A stretch of DNA of 64,000 bases from Methanothrix harundinacea (lineage in GTDB: Archaea; Halobacteriota; Methanosarcinia; Methanotrichales; Methanotrichaceae), in NCBI GenBank assembly GCA_002506535.1, contig DAXT01000013.1, forward strand, positions 1 to 64,000, given 5' to 3'. Under the pieces are notes generated by a model that worked only from the letters and a program-made list of their open reading frames with translations, did not search any database and had not been told where the DNA came from. The position numbers and the translations under genes are program-made. This document shows positions 41,588 to 50,176 of this stretch, piece after piece (the first letter of the stretch is position 1; every line of letters starts with the position of its first letter).

Positions 41588-42880
41588 ATGGCCTTGAAGT
41601 GGTTGAAGAAGATCTTTCAGATAGATGGGTCCAGGGGGGGCCGAGAGGTGGCAGAGCCGCCGGCGACCCTGGCCCTATCTTACGTCGAGGAGTGGCTCGC
41701 TGACCGATCCAGAGAGCCGGAGTTTGAGGAGAAGGTCAGATCCTTCTACTCATCCATCGAGAGGGTGGCAAAAGATCTTGATCGGGACCTCAAAGCCCTG
41801 GAGGAGGCAGAGGCCCGGGATGAGGTCCCGCCGAGGCTCCTCAAGGCCGGGACGGCGGCGAGGGAGAACGTCTCCCGGCAGATGAGGATCCTCTCTTCCA
41901 AGTTCGCGCCGCCCGCCGGAGCTGACCTGGGATCTGCAAAGGAGTACCACTCCGCCATTTTGAAGCAGCTTCAGAACACCGTCCAGAAGTTCGGCAGGGC
42001 CCAGAAGTACACCGCCGCCCTCTTTCCCGAGGAGGTGGAGGCGGTCAAATCAGATCTTGCGATCATCAGCCGCCACCTCAAGGACCTCGGCGATGCAGTC
42101 TCGCAGCGGGAGGCGAGGCTTGGAGAGTTCGTCGAGGCCACCGACCTCGCCAAGGCCGTCCGGGAGAGGACCGAGAAGATCGGGGCGGTCCGGGCTGAGG
42201 TATCCGAAGATGAGAGGGTCATCGCCGCGATGAGGCAAGAAGAGACGGTCCATCAAAGAGAGATCGAGTCCTGGAACCGGAGCGAGGAGGGGAAGAGGTC
42301 CCTTGACGAGCGAAGGACCCTCGAAGAGAAGCTCCGGGAAAAAGATCAGATCGAGATGTCCATGGCGGACCTCGTCTCCCCCCTCACCAAGGCGATATCC
42401 AGGGTGGTGAAGCAGGACGCAAGCGACCGGGTCACTCTGCAGCACCGGGGTGTCTTTGAGGTGCTGTCCACCTCCCCCGCCAAAGCCCTGGACGGGGAGA
42501 TCTCGGGGGCGCTCCTGGAACTGCGGTCCATGCTCGACGTCCTGGGGCTGCGGGACAAGAAGAGAGAGAGAATAGTCGAGCAGATCGACCACCTCCTGGA
42601 GGATAGGCCCCTGGAGGTCCTCAAGGCCCGCCATTCTGCGGTTACAGGAGAGATCGAAGACCTGGAAAGGAAGCTCTCCAAAAGCGGCCGCGAGGCGGCC
42701 AGGATGAAAGAGAAGAGAGACCAGATCCGCCAGAAGATACCGGCTATGCAGTCCTCCATCGAGGAGAGGAGAAGAAACCTCGCCGCCATGGAGGAGAGGC
42801 TCTCTGGGGATACCGCCGACCTGAAGAGAAGGCTCGAGGAGATCGCCGGGGGGCAGGTGGAGATCGACGTCGAGAGGTGA
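41588..42880 (+). CDS. Coiled-coil protein of unknown function
   Basis: 430 residues from ATG 41588, preceded by GAGGTGGAG; a TTG at 41567 is less likely. Short N-terminal basic segment (MALKWLKKIF), then almost continuous helix with heptad patterns, for example residues ~55-100, 185-255 and 350-425 (EDLERKLSKSGREAARMKEK). No membrane segment, nucleotide motif or cysteine pair. Similar proteins are conserved in methanogens next to various genes and are annotated only as coiled-coil or chromosome-segregation-like; the resemblance to SMC arms is generic. A structural or scaffolding role in the cytoplasm is the most that can be said. Confidence 0.7.
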   Translation: MALKWLKKIFQIDGSRGGREVAEPPATLALSYVEEWLADRSREPEFEEKVRSFYSSIERVAKDLDRDLKALEEAEARDEVPPRLLKAGTAARENVSRQMRILSSKFAPPAGADLGSAKEYHSAILKQLQNTVQKFGRAQKYTAALFPEEVEAVKSDLAIISRHLKDLGDAVSQREARLGEFVEATDLAKAVRERTEKIGAVRAEVSEDERVIAAMRQEETVHQREIESWNRSEEGKRSLDERRTLEEKLREKDQIEMSMADLVSPLTKAISRVVKQDASDRVTLQHRGVFEVLSTSPAKALDGEISGALLELRSMLDVLGLRDKKRERIVEQIDHLLEDRPLEVLKARHSAVTGEIEDLERKLSKSGREAARMKEKRDQIRQKIPAMQSSIEERRRNLAAMEERLSGDTADLKRRLEEIAGGQVEIDVER

Positions 42881-42983
42881 GGGGGTGAATCATCCTCTTC
42901 GGTCTCTCTCCATTCCCATCCCGATCTCGACTTTCATCCCATCCCCTCGGAATCCCTCTCTATCCGTCCCCTTGAAGACGCAG

Positions 42984-43027
42984 TCCATCTATGACGGTCC
43001 ATCTATGACGGGCCATCTATGACGGGC
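42984..43027. repeat. Short tandem repeat, three copies
   Basis: CCATCTATGACGG occurs three times head to tail (14-15 bp period) in the spacer between the coiled-coil gene and the beta-helix gene. Probably slippage without function. Confidence 0.7.
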
Positions 43028-43077
43028 CGGTGATGGGTGGAGAAGTTGGGTGAGGTGCTCGTCTCCGAGACGGCGCC

Positions 43078-43791
43078 TCAGCCGGCAAGGGGGAACCTGT
43101 CGACGTTCGACCCCCCCGGGATCTTCCGGACGGCGTCACAGATCCCGTCGAGGTCGGCGTCGGCGCACCCCTCTCCGGGTTCGTCAAAGTCACCATACCT
43201 GTTTCCCACCAGGCCGTCGTCCCAACTGTTAACTCCGTCGTCGAAGGCGTTCTCGATGAAGTTCTTCATCATGACGTTATCGACGACGAAGTTCCCGAAG
43301 GAGCCCTCCACGAGGATTCCGTATTCCAGGTTTGCGCTGGCGACGTTCCCCCGGACCGTAGAGTTGTTGGAACCGACGAGGCGTATCCCGACGTAGTTGT
43401 TGCTGGCGTCGTTATCCCTGATGACGTTACCGTCCGAGAGGACGAGGATCCCGGCGGATCCGGGCCCCCCGTTCATAAGCCTCATCCCCTCGACGACGAC
43501 CCCGTCGGCGGAGACGGTGAGGGGGCTTGCGTACCCCGTGGCGTCGAGGACCGGCATCCCGCCCCCGGTATCCGCCCCCCGAAGGGCGATCTTCTTATCG
43601 ATCTTCAGATGGTCGTAGTACCTTCCGCTTTCGACCAGAACGACGTCCCCCTCCTTCGCGGCGAAGATGGCGGCCTTCGGGCTTGAGTAATCGCAACCGC
43701 TGGAACAGACGGTGACCGTCCCTCCTTCGGCCAGGGCGACGACGATGTAAACGACCAGGATCATCTTCTTAAAATTCATATCCGACAACAT
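43078..43791 (-). CDS. Secreted NosD-type right-handed beta-helix protein
   Basis: 237 residues with a signal peptide (about 9-24). The mature protein opens TVTVCSSGCDYSSPKAAIFAAKEGDVVLVESGRYYDHL, the usual start of NosD-like beta-helices, and has ladders such as NVIRDNDASNNYVGIRLVGSNNSTVRGN. A C-terminal segment GEGCADADLDGICDAVRKIPGG resembles a calcium-binding thrombospondin-type repeat. It is the short relative of the N-terminal half of the protein at 22710-24320. ATG 43791 follows GAGGTGGT closely; ATG 43779 is an alternative. Likely an envelope protein binding sugars or metal. Confidence 0.8.
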   Translation of the reverse strand: MLSDMNFKKMILVVYIVVALAEGGTVTVCSSGCDYSSPKAAIFAAKEGDVVLVESGRYYDHLKIDKKIALRGADTGGGMPVLDATGYASPLTVSADGVVVEGMRLMNGGPGSAGILVLSDGNVIRDNDASNNYVGIRLVGSNNSTVRGNVASANLEYGILVEGSFGNFVVDNVMMKNFIENAFDDGVNSWDDGLVGNRYGDFDEPGEGCADADLDGICDAVRKIPGGSNVDRFPLAG

Positions 43792-43910
43792 ACCACCTCA
43801 AAAACCCATCCGCAGTTCGCGGCCTCTTCATCTCTTTTCATCTTATGGGAGCCCTCATTGAAGCGACTGTCGGATGACGGCAGCCGGTCTGCCGGCCAGC
43901 GCCTCCGCAG

Positions 43911-44390
43911 CTACGGCTTGACGTAGCGCACCCCCTCCGGGGGCGAGGGGTCGTCGACGATGACGATGGTATCCGAGAGCCTGTTGAAGAGCCTCTGCCC
44001 CGACCCGGGCATGGCTATCCAGCCTATGAGGCAGTCGAGGGGGAGGAGGAAGGCCTTCCCGAAGGACTCGATGGCTGCCTTTGGAATGTCGATCTCTTCG
44101 CCCCTCCTGTCCGTAACCCTCAGGCTCAGGGCCATCTTCCCGATGGACCGCCCACGGGTCCCCTCCAGGACCGTCCAGTATGCGAAGAGGACGAGGGCTC
44201 CGTCGGAGAAGCCCCATCGGAAGGCGGGGCCGGGGGGAAGCCACGGCACGACGGGGGTGAGGGGCCCCGTCACGCCGACGATGAAGTCCACCAGGACCCC
44301 CACCAGGATTATGTCGATCAGCCAGGCTCCTAGCCTCCGCTCCCAGGAGGCGATCCGAACGACCCTCTCCTCACCGTCTCGTCCATCCAT
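43911..44390 (-). CDS. RDD family membrane protein
   Basis: 159 residues from ATG 44390; longer frames on this strand run through the end of the deacetylase gene and are not used. The RDD pattern is seen: ASWERRLGAWLIDIILVGVLVDFIVG (R..AwliD), a second helix with FRWGFSDGALVLFAYWTVLEGTRGRSIGKMALSLRVT, and a third segment. RDD proteins are small polytopic membrane proteins of uncertain, possibly transport-related, function. It follows the deacetylase-like gene by 32 bases on the same strand and is probably in its operon. Confidence 0.85.
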   Translation of the reverse strand: MDGRDGEERVVRIASWERRLGAWLIDIILVGVLVDFIVGVTGPLTPVVPWLPPGPAFRWGFSDGALVLFAYWTVLEGTRGRSIGKMALSLRVTDRRGEEIDIPKAAIESFGKAFLLPLDCLIGWIAMPGSGQRLFNRLSDTIVIVDDPSPPEGVRYVKP

Positions 44391-44422
44391 CAGACATCCC
44401 CGCCTAGAACCAGATCCCGCCT

Positions 44423-45808
44423 TCAGTAGACCCGCTCGTTGTGGATCCTCGTGCTGAAGAGCCGGAAGTCGTCCTTGTTCTTGTCCTGGAAGAAGATATA
44501 GTTGTACCGGGAGTCGGTCTTGTGGGCCTCGTACTCCTCCCTCGCCTCTTCCCGGCAGCTCTTGCAGGCGAATAGCGGCACAAAGACCCCAAACCCGCTC
44601 TCCGACTGGCCGTAGCCTCTGACGGCATCGGTGTCGATGGTCATATAGCCGGGGCAGCTCGAATCGGGGCACATCTTCACCGACTCGGTCTGCCTCTCCC
44701 GGATCCCGTCGGTGTCGTAGAAGATGTTCTTATGCCTGCGGTAGAAGGGGCCAGCCCTCTCGACGGCCTTCGCCGTCAGCTCCTCCCTGGCATCCCAGAT
44801 CCCCTGGAGGTACTCGACGGTCCCTTGAATATTCGCCTCCATCGCCCTCGTCATCGAGAACCTTCCGGGGTGGTAGTCCGGCTCCCGGACGTTGGAGTAG
44901 TCGAGGCCGGCCATGGCGAGGATGATCCCGCAGTTGACGTAAGGCAGGGCGGTCTCGATGGCGTACCCCCCCTCCAGGACGGCTATATCCGGCGCAAGCA
45001 TCTCGTTCAGTTTTGCATAACCCTGGGCCGAGAACCGCATATTCGCCAGGGGGTCGGTATAGTGGTTGTCCTGGCCCGCGGAGTTGACCACGAGCTGGGG
45101 CCGAAACTCTTTCAGGATTGGAAGGACGAGCTCCTCCAAAACATAGTGGATCCCCTCGTCGGGGGTCTCCGGCGGCAGAGGTATATTGATCGTCCTCCCG
45201 ATAGCCTTGGGGCCGCCCTGCTCGTCGACGAACCCCGACCCCGGATAGAGGGTCCTACCATCCTGGTGGAAAGATATGAAGAGGACGTCGGGGTCGTGGT
45301 AGAAGATATCCTGGGTCCCGTCTCCGTGATGGACGTCGGTATCGATGATCGCCACCCGCCGGATTCCGTACTTCTTGCGGATGTACTCCACCATGATCGC
45401 CTCGTTGTTGACGTTGCAGAAGCCCCGGTTCCCGTGGGCGACCCTCATGGAGTGGTGGCCCGGCGGCCTCACCAGGGCGAAGGCGTTGGTGATCTCGCCT
45501 TTCATGTAGGCGTCGGCCAAGACCAGAGTCGACCCTGCTGCGATGAGGTGGGCCTCTGTGACGAGGGCCTCGACAGAGGGGATGCAGAAGTGGACCCTGG
45601 CGATGTCCCTGTGCTCCGCGAGGCGCGGCTTGTACTCCTCCACCTCCGGGAGGTCCATCAGCCCCTCCTCGAAGATCTGGTCCCGGGTGTAGAGGAGCCG
45701 CTCCTCCCTCTCCGGATGGGTTGGGGTTATCGCCCAGTCGAAGGCCGGAAAGAAGATGAGACCCATCTTCCTCGCCCTATCCTTATTCTCCTCTCTACGA
45801 TCTATCAT
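44423..45808 (-). CDS. Histone deacetylase-superfamily protein
   Basis: 461 residues from ATG 45808, whose ATGA overlaps the upstream stop. Arginase/deacetylase fold with the complete zinc site: PPGHHS (His118, His119), IDTDVHHGDG (Asp158, His160), AGQDNHYTDP (Asp247) and the catalytic tyrosine in LEGGYAIE (Tyr282). It could remove acyl groups from lysines, polyamines or small molecules such as acetoin-related compounds. The last ~90 residues are unusual, with CPDSSCPGY and CKSC pairs that suggest an added zinc ribbon. Coupling to a hydantoinase-like gene argues for a small-molecule amidohydrolase pathway, but this is inference. Confidence 0.88.
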   Translation of the reverse strand: MIDRREENKDRARKMGLIFFPAFDWAITPTHPEREERLLYTRDQIFEEGLMDLPEVEEYKPRLAEHRDIARVHFCIPSVEALVTEAHLIAAGSTLVLADAYMKGEITNAFALVRPPGHHSMRVAHGNRGFCNVNNEAIMVEYIRKKYGIRRVAIIDTDVHHGDGTQDIFYHDPDVLFISFHQDGRTLYPGSGFVDEQGGPKAIGRTINIPLPPETPDEGIHYVLEELVLPILKEFRPQLVVNSAGQDNHYTDPLANMRFSAQGYAKLNEMLAPDIAVLEGGYAIETALPYVNCGIILAMAGLDYSNVREPDYHPGRFSMTRAMEANIQGTVEYLQGIWDAREELTAKAVERAGPFYRRHKNIFYDTDGIRERQTESVKMCPDSSCPGYMTIDTDAVRGYGQSESGFGVFVPLFACKSCREEAREEYEAHKTDSRYNYIFFQDKNKDDFRLFSTRIHNERVY

Positions 45809-47487
45809 CTTCCGCCACCCCCCGTCCACTCGGGGATCAGCCCCGCCGGGATCTGCATCCCGACGTCCAGGATCCGGCCGGTCGTCGCCCAGCCCCGGAC
45901 CATGTTGAATACCTCGCTGGAGGTCACCTCTGCCTGCGAAGCGTACTCACCTATCCCCATCCTCTCGGCCCCCTCGACGATCAGCTTCCTCGCCATCTCT
46001 TCCGCCTCCTTCTGGCCGAACTTCTTGTCCCTGATCTCTCCGGTCGTCCCGTCCTCGGCGACGGTGTAAAAGCCCCGCTCGGTATCGGCCCTGAAGGTAA
46101 GGGTGAGGGTGGGCCTAGCCACCGCCGCGCCGATAGCGTTGGCGACGGTGGCTTCCTCGGGGATGATCCCTTCGGCGCCGAGGAGCTCCGCCACCAGGGG
46201 GACGAGGCCCAGGCTACCGCCGCCGACTCCGACGACGTTCTGGGGCCTGATCTTCTCCTTCTGGAGGATCTCCCAGACCCGGTAGGCCGGCTCCAGCTCC
46301 CAGGCGAGGAACATCCCGTTTATCTCCGAGAGTAGCTTCTCAACGGCCGCATCCACCACCTTCTGGGCCGCCTCGCCGGCGGAGCAGCCGATTTCGCGGC
46401 CGAGCTTCTCCATCGCCTCCTCTGCCAGGACGCGATCGCCGATGGAGATCAGGTTCATAACCCTCATGGCGTCGGTGGGGGTCGGCTGCGGACCCCCAAA
46501 GCAGAAGGCGGGACCCGCCCTATCAGGACCCAGAGTGACGGTTTGGCCTTCCGCCCTCACCCTGCTGTCCCCTCCCAGGGCCACCGACTTGACGGCGAAG
46601 GCCCTGATATGGGTCAGGTAGCTGTCCACCCTCGCCCCCTCCGAGGAGATGAGGGGGACCCCGTCCAGGATCAGGGCGAGGTCGGTCGTCGTCCCGCCGA
46701 TGTCAACGACGACGGAGGTCTGGCCCGGTGGCGTCAGGGCGAGGACCCCCATGGTGCTGGCGGCTGGCCCCGAGAATATCGTCTCGACGGGGTGGTCGAC
46801 GGAGGTCGCCAGGGGGAGAGTCCCGCCGTCGGCCTTGAGGACGTATATGGGGGCCTCGATCTTCCTCCTGGATACGGCCTTCGCGATCTCTTCTGCAAAT
46901 CGTCTGTACCTCTCCTGGGTTGCCGCCTTCAGCATCGTCGTCGCCGCCCTCCTCGGGAAGTTCAGCCTCCCCGACGCCCTGTGGCCCATCTCCACTGCGA
47001 TCTCAGGGTTCGTCCGCAGGACGATCTCCCTCATCCTCTCCTCGTGGGAGGGGTTTCTCTGCCCGAACTTGCTCGCCACCGCCACCTTCTTGTAACCCCG
47101 ATCGGCGATCTTCGCCGCCGCCTCTTTGACCTGGTCCTCATCCAGGGGCTGGATCTCTCTTCCCCGGTAGTCGATCGCCCCCCGGACGATATGGACCTCG
47201 CCTCCCAGGGCGTAGCCGTCGGGGTTCATCCCCGGCCCAGGCTCCATGATCAGGGCCACGGGGTCGGTCTTCCCCTCGGCGATGAGGTTTGTGATGAGGG
47301 TGGTGCTGAGGACGACCCGCTCGATCTTCTCCGGCGGGATCTCGCCGACGACCTCGTCGAGGGCGTCCATGAGGCACTCCAGGAGATGGTCGTGGTCCGT
47401 CGGGACTTTTGACTTTTTTATTATCCTTCCTTCGTCTATTAGAACCGCGTCCGTAGTGGTTCCGCCGACATCGATTCCTATCAACAT
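45805..47487 (-). CDS. Hydantoinase/oxoprolinase family protein (HyuA-like)
   Basis: 560 residues. Actin-like ATPase fold seen in 5-oxoprolinase, acetone carboxylase and hydantoinase A subunits: IGIDVGGTTTDAVLID at the N-terminus, VVVDIGGTTTDLALILDG (about 262-279) as second phosphate loop, and GVGGGSLGLVPLVAELLG with EEATVANAIGAAVARP near the C-terminus. These proteins phosphorylate or activate amide or ketone substrates with ATP. The usual HyuB partner is absent; instead the gene overlaps the deacetylase-like gene. Substrate unknown. Confidence 0.85.
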   Translation of the reverse strand: MLIGIDVGGTTTDAVLIDEGRIIKKSKVPTDHDHLLECLMDALDEVVGEIPPEKIERVVLSTTLITNLIAEGKTDPVALIMEPGPGMNPDGYALGGEVHIVRGAIDYRGREIQPLDEDQVKEAAAKIADRGYKKVAVASKFGQRNPSHEERMREIVLRTNPEIAVEMGHRASGRLNFPRRAATTMLKAATQERYRRFAEEIAKAVSRRKIEAPIYVLKADGGTLPLATSVDHPVETIFSGPAASTMGVLALTPPGQTSVVVDIGGTTTDLALILDGVPLISSEGARVDSYLTHIRAFAVKSVALGGDSRVRAEGQTVTLGPDRAGPAFCFGGPQPTPTDAMRVMNLISIGDRVLAEEAMEKLGREIGCSAGEAAQKVVDAAVEKLLSEINGMFLAWELEPAYRVWEILQKEKIRPQNVVGVGGGSLGLVPLVAELLGAEGIIPEEATVANAIGAAVARPTLTLTFRADTERGFYTVAEDGTTGEIRDKKFGQKEAEEMARKLIVEGAERMGIGEYASQAEVTSSEVFNMVRGWATTGRILDVGMQIPAGLIPEWTGGGGR

Positions 47488-47609
47488 GATCTAATCGCCT
47501 TTGGCGATCGGATGACCCAGGGAGTATATCGGGCTTTTGGTTTGGATGATATCGCGAAGAGACGGCCGGATCTTGAGACGGTGCCTGGTCTGATGATGGG
47601 GCTGATCGA

Positions 47610-47690
47610 AGAGGCGAAGAAGATGAGAAGAAGAGAAGAAGAAGAAGAGAAGAAGAAGAGAAAAAGAAGAGATCAGAGGCCGGGCGCCAG
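47610..47690 (-). terminator. Pyrimidine-rich tract downstream of the fasciclin gene
   Basis: On the minus strand the tract reads TCTTCTTTTTCTCTTCTTC and similar blocks over ~70 bases, starting about 45 bases after the fasciclin stop. It fits a T-rich archaeal terminator; it also looks like the tract at 28262-28320. Confidence 0.4.
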
Positions 47691-47729
47691 AGCCATCGGC
47701 CTCAATATCTCGGCCATTTATAACTGCGA

Positions 47730-48251
47730 CTATACGACGGCGACGGCCACCTCACCGGCCGGCACCTCGGCCTCCTCCTCGGCTGGAGGGGTCAGGACCG
47801 CGTCGATGACGTGGATGACGCCGTTGCTGCAGACTATGTCCGTCGCCGTAACATTGGCGCCGTTCACCTTCACGCCCTCCTCGGTGACCTCAACGGTGAG
47901 GTTTCCGCCCTGGAGGGTGGTGATGGACCTCATGGTCATGACTTCCGCCGCCATGATGGCGCCGGAGGCGACATGGTAGGTGAGGATCTCCGTGAGGGTC
48001 TCTACGTCGATCTCGTCAAGCCCCTCCACCAGAGCGAAGGCCTCGTCTGTGGGGGCGAATACCGTGAAGGGCCCTTCGCCGCTCAAGGTCTCCGTAAGGC
48101 CAGCGGCCTCAACCGCAGCTACCAGGGTGTTGAAGTTTCCGGCTTCCATTGCGGTCTCTACGATCGTCTTCGCCTCATCGCCCTCTGCAGCCGACAATCC
48201 CATCGACAGCATCGAGACGATGAATAAGGCTATCAAAGCTTTTTTCATCAT
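47730..48251 (-). CDS. Secreted fasciclin-domain protein
   Basis: 173 residues from ATG 48251, seven bases after GGAGGT; longer frames ignore this site. Signal peptide KKALIALFIVSMLSMGLSAA (about 3-22). One FAS1 domain fills the rest: TIVETAMEAGNFNTLVAAVEAAGL, GPFTVFAPTDEAFA (the H1 motif), LTEILTYHVASG and NGVIHVIDAVLTPP (the H2 motif). FAS1 domains mediate adhesion between cells or to the envelope, so it is probably an extracellular adhesion protein. A short acidic tail follows with no anchor. Confidence 0.92.
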   Translation of the reverse strand: MMKKALIALFIVSMLSMGLSAAEGDEAKTIVETAMEAGNFNTLVAAVEAAGLTETLSGEGPFTVFAPTDEAFALVEGLDEIDVETLTEILTYHVASGAIMAAEVMTMRSITTLQGGNLTVEVTEEGVKVNGANVTATDIVCSNGVIHVIDAVLTPPAEEEAEVPAGEVAVAVV

Positions 48252-48605
48252 ATGCCTAACCTCCACTTTGGTTCTACAAAGGGCCATAGGCTCGATATTC
48301 CATATTTAACGCTTTCCATCGGAGGAGATCTGCCCATTTTGTCGCAATAATCGGGGTCGATTTTGACAATTTCGATCGATGAGTAATTCGCTCGCTCCTG
48401 ACCGTCATGCCGCAAAATTGATGGATATTCCCCCCCTATTTCTCTTCCTCCGTCGCGAAGGTCTGAACCTTTGTCCATCAATCGAAGGCCCCGTCACCTC
48501 CGGCCCCGCCATCCCTCAAGTCTCTTCATCCGATAAGGACCCGGGACCCTTGAACTCCAGCGGACCGGAGTTGAACGAACCCACAGATCTCCCCTCGTCG
48601 CCGAT
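48252..48605. other. Intergenic region, no gene seen
   Basis: Contains the fasciclin promoter (AT-rich at about 48290-48310) and ~250 bases after the SOUL gene's stop. Open frames here have no start signals. A pyrimidine-rich stretch on the plus strand near 48430 is unremarkable. Confidence 0.4.
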
Positions 48606-49196
48606 TCAGCCGCCAACGACCTCTATAGCCACCTCGTTTCTGCGCATGAAGGGGGGGGTCCAGGGGTCGTTGTACTGCATGAGGACCGGCTCGCCCTGAA
48701 CTTCTATCCCTCGATCTTTCAGAGTCTCTTCTAGGATAGCCAGGTTTCTCTCCCTTCTATCCTCGGTGGCGTACCCCGAGAAGGCGATCGCCGCCATCCT
48801 CCTCTCCTTCACAGCCTCGATCCTCACCCGGTCGTCCCTGGGGCGGGGAGCATCCTCCAGGTCGAACCCTTCGGGGATGATGAAGGCGATGAACCGCTCG
48901 CCGTCGGCGGCGCCCGTCACCACCGGGGCTGTCATCTCGATCTTCACCTCTCCGTCGTTTTCGCCTGAGATGTACCTGAAGAGGCGGGCGAACCCCCGGT
49001 TCTGGTCATCTTCAGAGGTCAGAGCCCAGATCTGGCCGGAGTACTCCCTGATCTCGACTCCGTTCTCGAGGGTCTCGACGACCTGGTAGGGTGGCTCTTT
49101 TACGTTCATGGAAACTAACGCTCCGTAAAGGGTCCATATGAGAAGCGCCGCCAGGATCGCGACGGCGGCCATCTGGATCTTTGATAGCTCTATCAT
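48606..49196 (-). CDS. SOUL family heme-binding protein
   Basis: 196 residues. N-terminal membrane anchor (about 10-29), then a SOUL/HBP domain: YQVVETLENGVEIREYSGQIWA, FARLFRYISGENDGEVKIEMTAPVV with the highly conserved MTAPV, and ending QYNDPWTPPFMRRNEVAIEV with the DPWTPPFMRRNEV signature. SOUL proteins bind heme or tetrapyrroles. In a methanogen it could handle heme or another tetrapyrrole at the membrane. It stands alone between the fasciclin gene and a divergent membrane protein gene. Confidence 0.93.
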   Translation of the reverse strand: MIELSKIQMAAVAILAALLIWTLYGALVSMNVKEPPYQVVETLENGVEIREYSGQIWALTSEDDQNRGFARLFRYISGENDGEVKIEMTAPVVTGAADGERFIAFIIPEGFDLEDAPRPRDDRVRIEAVKERRMAAIAFSGYATEDRRERNLAILEETLKDRGIEVQGEPVLMQYNDPWTPPFMRRNEVAIEVVGG

Positions 49197-49368
49197 GGTA
49201 ACAGCTCCGGGGTCTTGCGCAGGTCTTCTCTATCCCCGTCAAAATCGGGGGCGGCTCCGTTTCACGTCCTCTTAAATTTGGGAATTTTCGGCAATAACTC
49301 TTTCGATTGCAGGTATAAGGGGGTTACAGCGAGAGAAGAATAGATGAAGAAGTACGTCTTCGATAAAG

Positions 49369-49860
49369 ATGGGTGCCGAAGAGAGGAGGATCATCTTGGA
49401 AAGAGGATTCGAATCCGAAGATAGAGATGAAGGCGAGGATCAGGGAGGCGATAAAGACGGATCTACAGACGGTTCCAACAAGATCCCTGGCCGCCGGATT
49501 GCCTGGAGGAGGGCGAGAGGAGGTCTCCTCACCACGGTGGGTTATCTCCTATCGCCGGTCTCGTGGTGGAACGACCTCTTCATCAACATCCCCCTCGCCT
49601 ACGCCTTCGGGGCTCTCTTAGCCCTCATCTCCAGGGATCTATTCCTCCCCGCCATGGTGGTGGGATACTGGATCACCAACCTCCTGGGTTTCGTCCTGAT
49701 GCACCGGGGGATGAAGGACCTCCTCTCCAAAGACGGGGGTGAAGGGCGCAGGAGAAGGGATATTCTCGTCGATATCTCGGTCTCCATCGCTTATACCGTC
49801 ATTGTGGTGATCCTGGTGGCGGCGGGGGTCCTGCGGCTCCCCGCCGAGTACTTCCCCTGA
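49369..49860 (+). CDS. Hypothetical membrane protein, three helices
   Basis: 163 residues from ATG 49369. An in-frame TTG at 49396 follows AGAGGAGG with ideal spacing and may be the true start, giving 154 residues. The N-terminal 40-50 residues are charged (acidic DRDEGEDQGG then basic), followed by membrane helices at about 70-88, 92-112 and 132-152, with the C-terminus RLPAEYFP. VGYLLSPVSWWNDLFINIPLAYAFG is the best conserved-looking stretch. No family is recognised. Promoter: GTATAAGG near 49316. Downstream is a run of TCTCCTATC-type repeats that may terminate transcription. Confidence 0.6.
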   Translation: MGAEERRIILERGFESEDRDEGEDQGGDKDGSTDGSNKIPGRRIAWRRARGGLLTTVGYLLSPVSWWNDLFINIPLAYAFGALLALISRDLFLPAMVVGYWITNLLGFVLMHRGMKDLLSKDGGEGRRRRDILVDISVSIAYTVIVVILVAAGVLRLPAEYFP

Positions 49861-49917
49861 GAGTCTTTCTTCCGGCCACTTCAACGAAAGGGCGAAATCC
49901 CGGATCGCCGCCCTTTA

Positions 49918-49965
49918 CCCTCTCTCATCTCCTATCTCCTATCTCCCATCTCCCATCTCTTCCTT
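49918..49965. repeat. Short pyrimidine-rich tandem repeat
   Basis: Imperfect 9-bp units TCTCCTATC/TCTCCCATC follow one another after the membrane protein gene. Likely slippage; on the plus strand it may double as a terminator for that gene. Confidence 0.5.
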
Positions 49966-50002
49966 CGCAAATTCCTTATACGATCCTGACAGCGTGAAGG
50001 TC

Positions 50003-50170
50003 ATGGCTCCAACATGCGAAAACTGCTTCATCAGAAGGCGGGCCGAGAAGAGGCCGGGCTCCCTCATCGCCAGAGTATGGAGGTGGCACACCGGCTGGTG
50101 CCCCGGCTGGAAGGCCTACCAGAAGTCCCTCGCCGAGGAGAAGCGACCTGATAACGCTACGGACTTATGA
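50003..50170 (+). CDS. Small cysteine-containing protein, 55 aa
   Basis: Reads MAPTCENCFIRRRAEKRPGS and then LIARVWRWHTGWCPGWKAYQ. The CxxC pair near the start plus the RWHxGWCPGWKAY segment look like a small metal-binding fold, and I recall short methanogen proteins with the same WRWH...CPGWK pattern, so this is probably conserved. ATG 50003 is about 24 bases after TTATAC, suggesting a leaderless mRNA. It ends six bases before archaemetzincin and is likely co-transcribed with it. Too short for most gene finders. Confidence 0.7.
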   Translation: MAPTCENCFIRRRAEKRPGSLIARVWRWHTGWCPGWKAYQKSLAEEKRPDNATDL

Positions 50171-50176
50171 GTTGTT

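Noticed and set aside
47512..47979. 155-codon plus-strand frame with lysine/glutamate-rich centre
   Set aside because: Its centre is the purine-rich tract taken as the fasciclin terminator and its end is antisense to the fasciclin gene.
49401..49420. GGATTCGAATCC resembling a tRNA T-arm
   Set aside because: No acceptor, D or anticodon stems fit around it; it is a chance palindrome inside a protein-coding frame.
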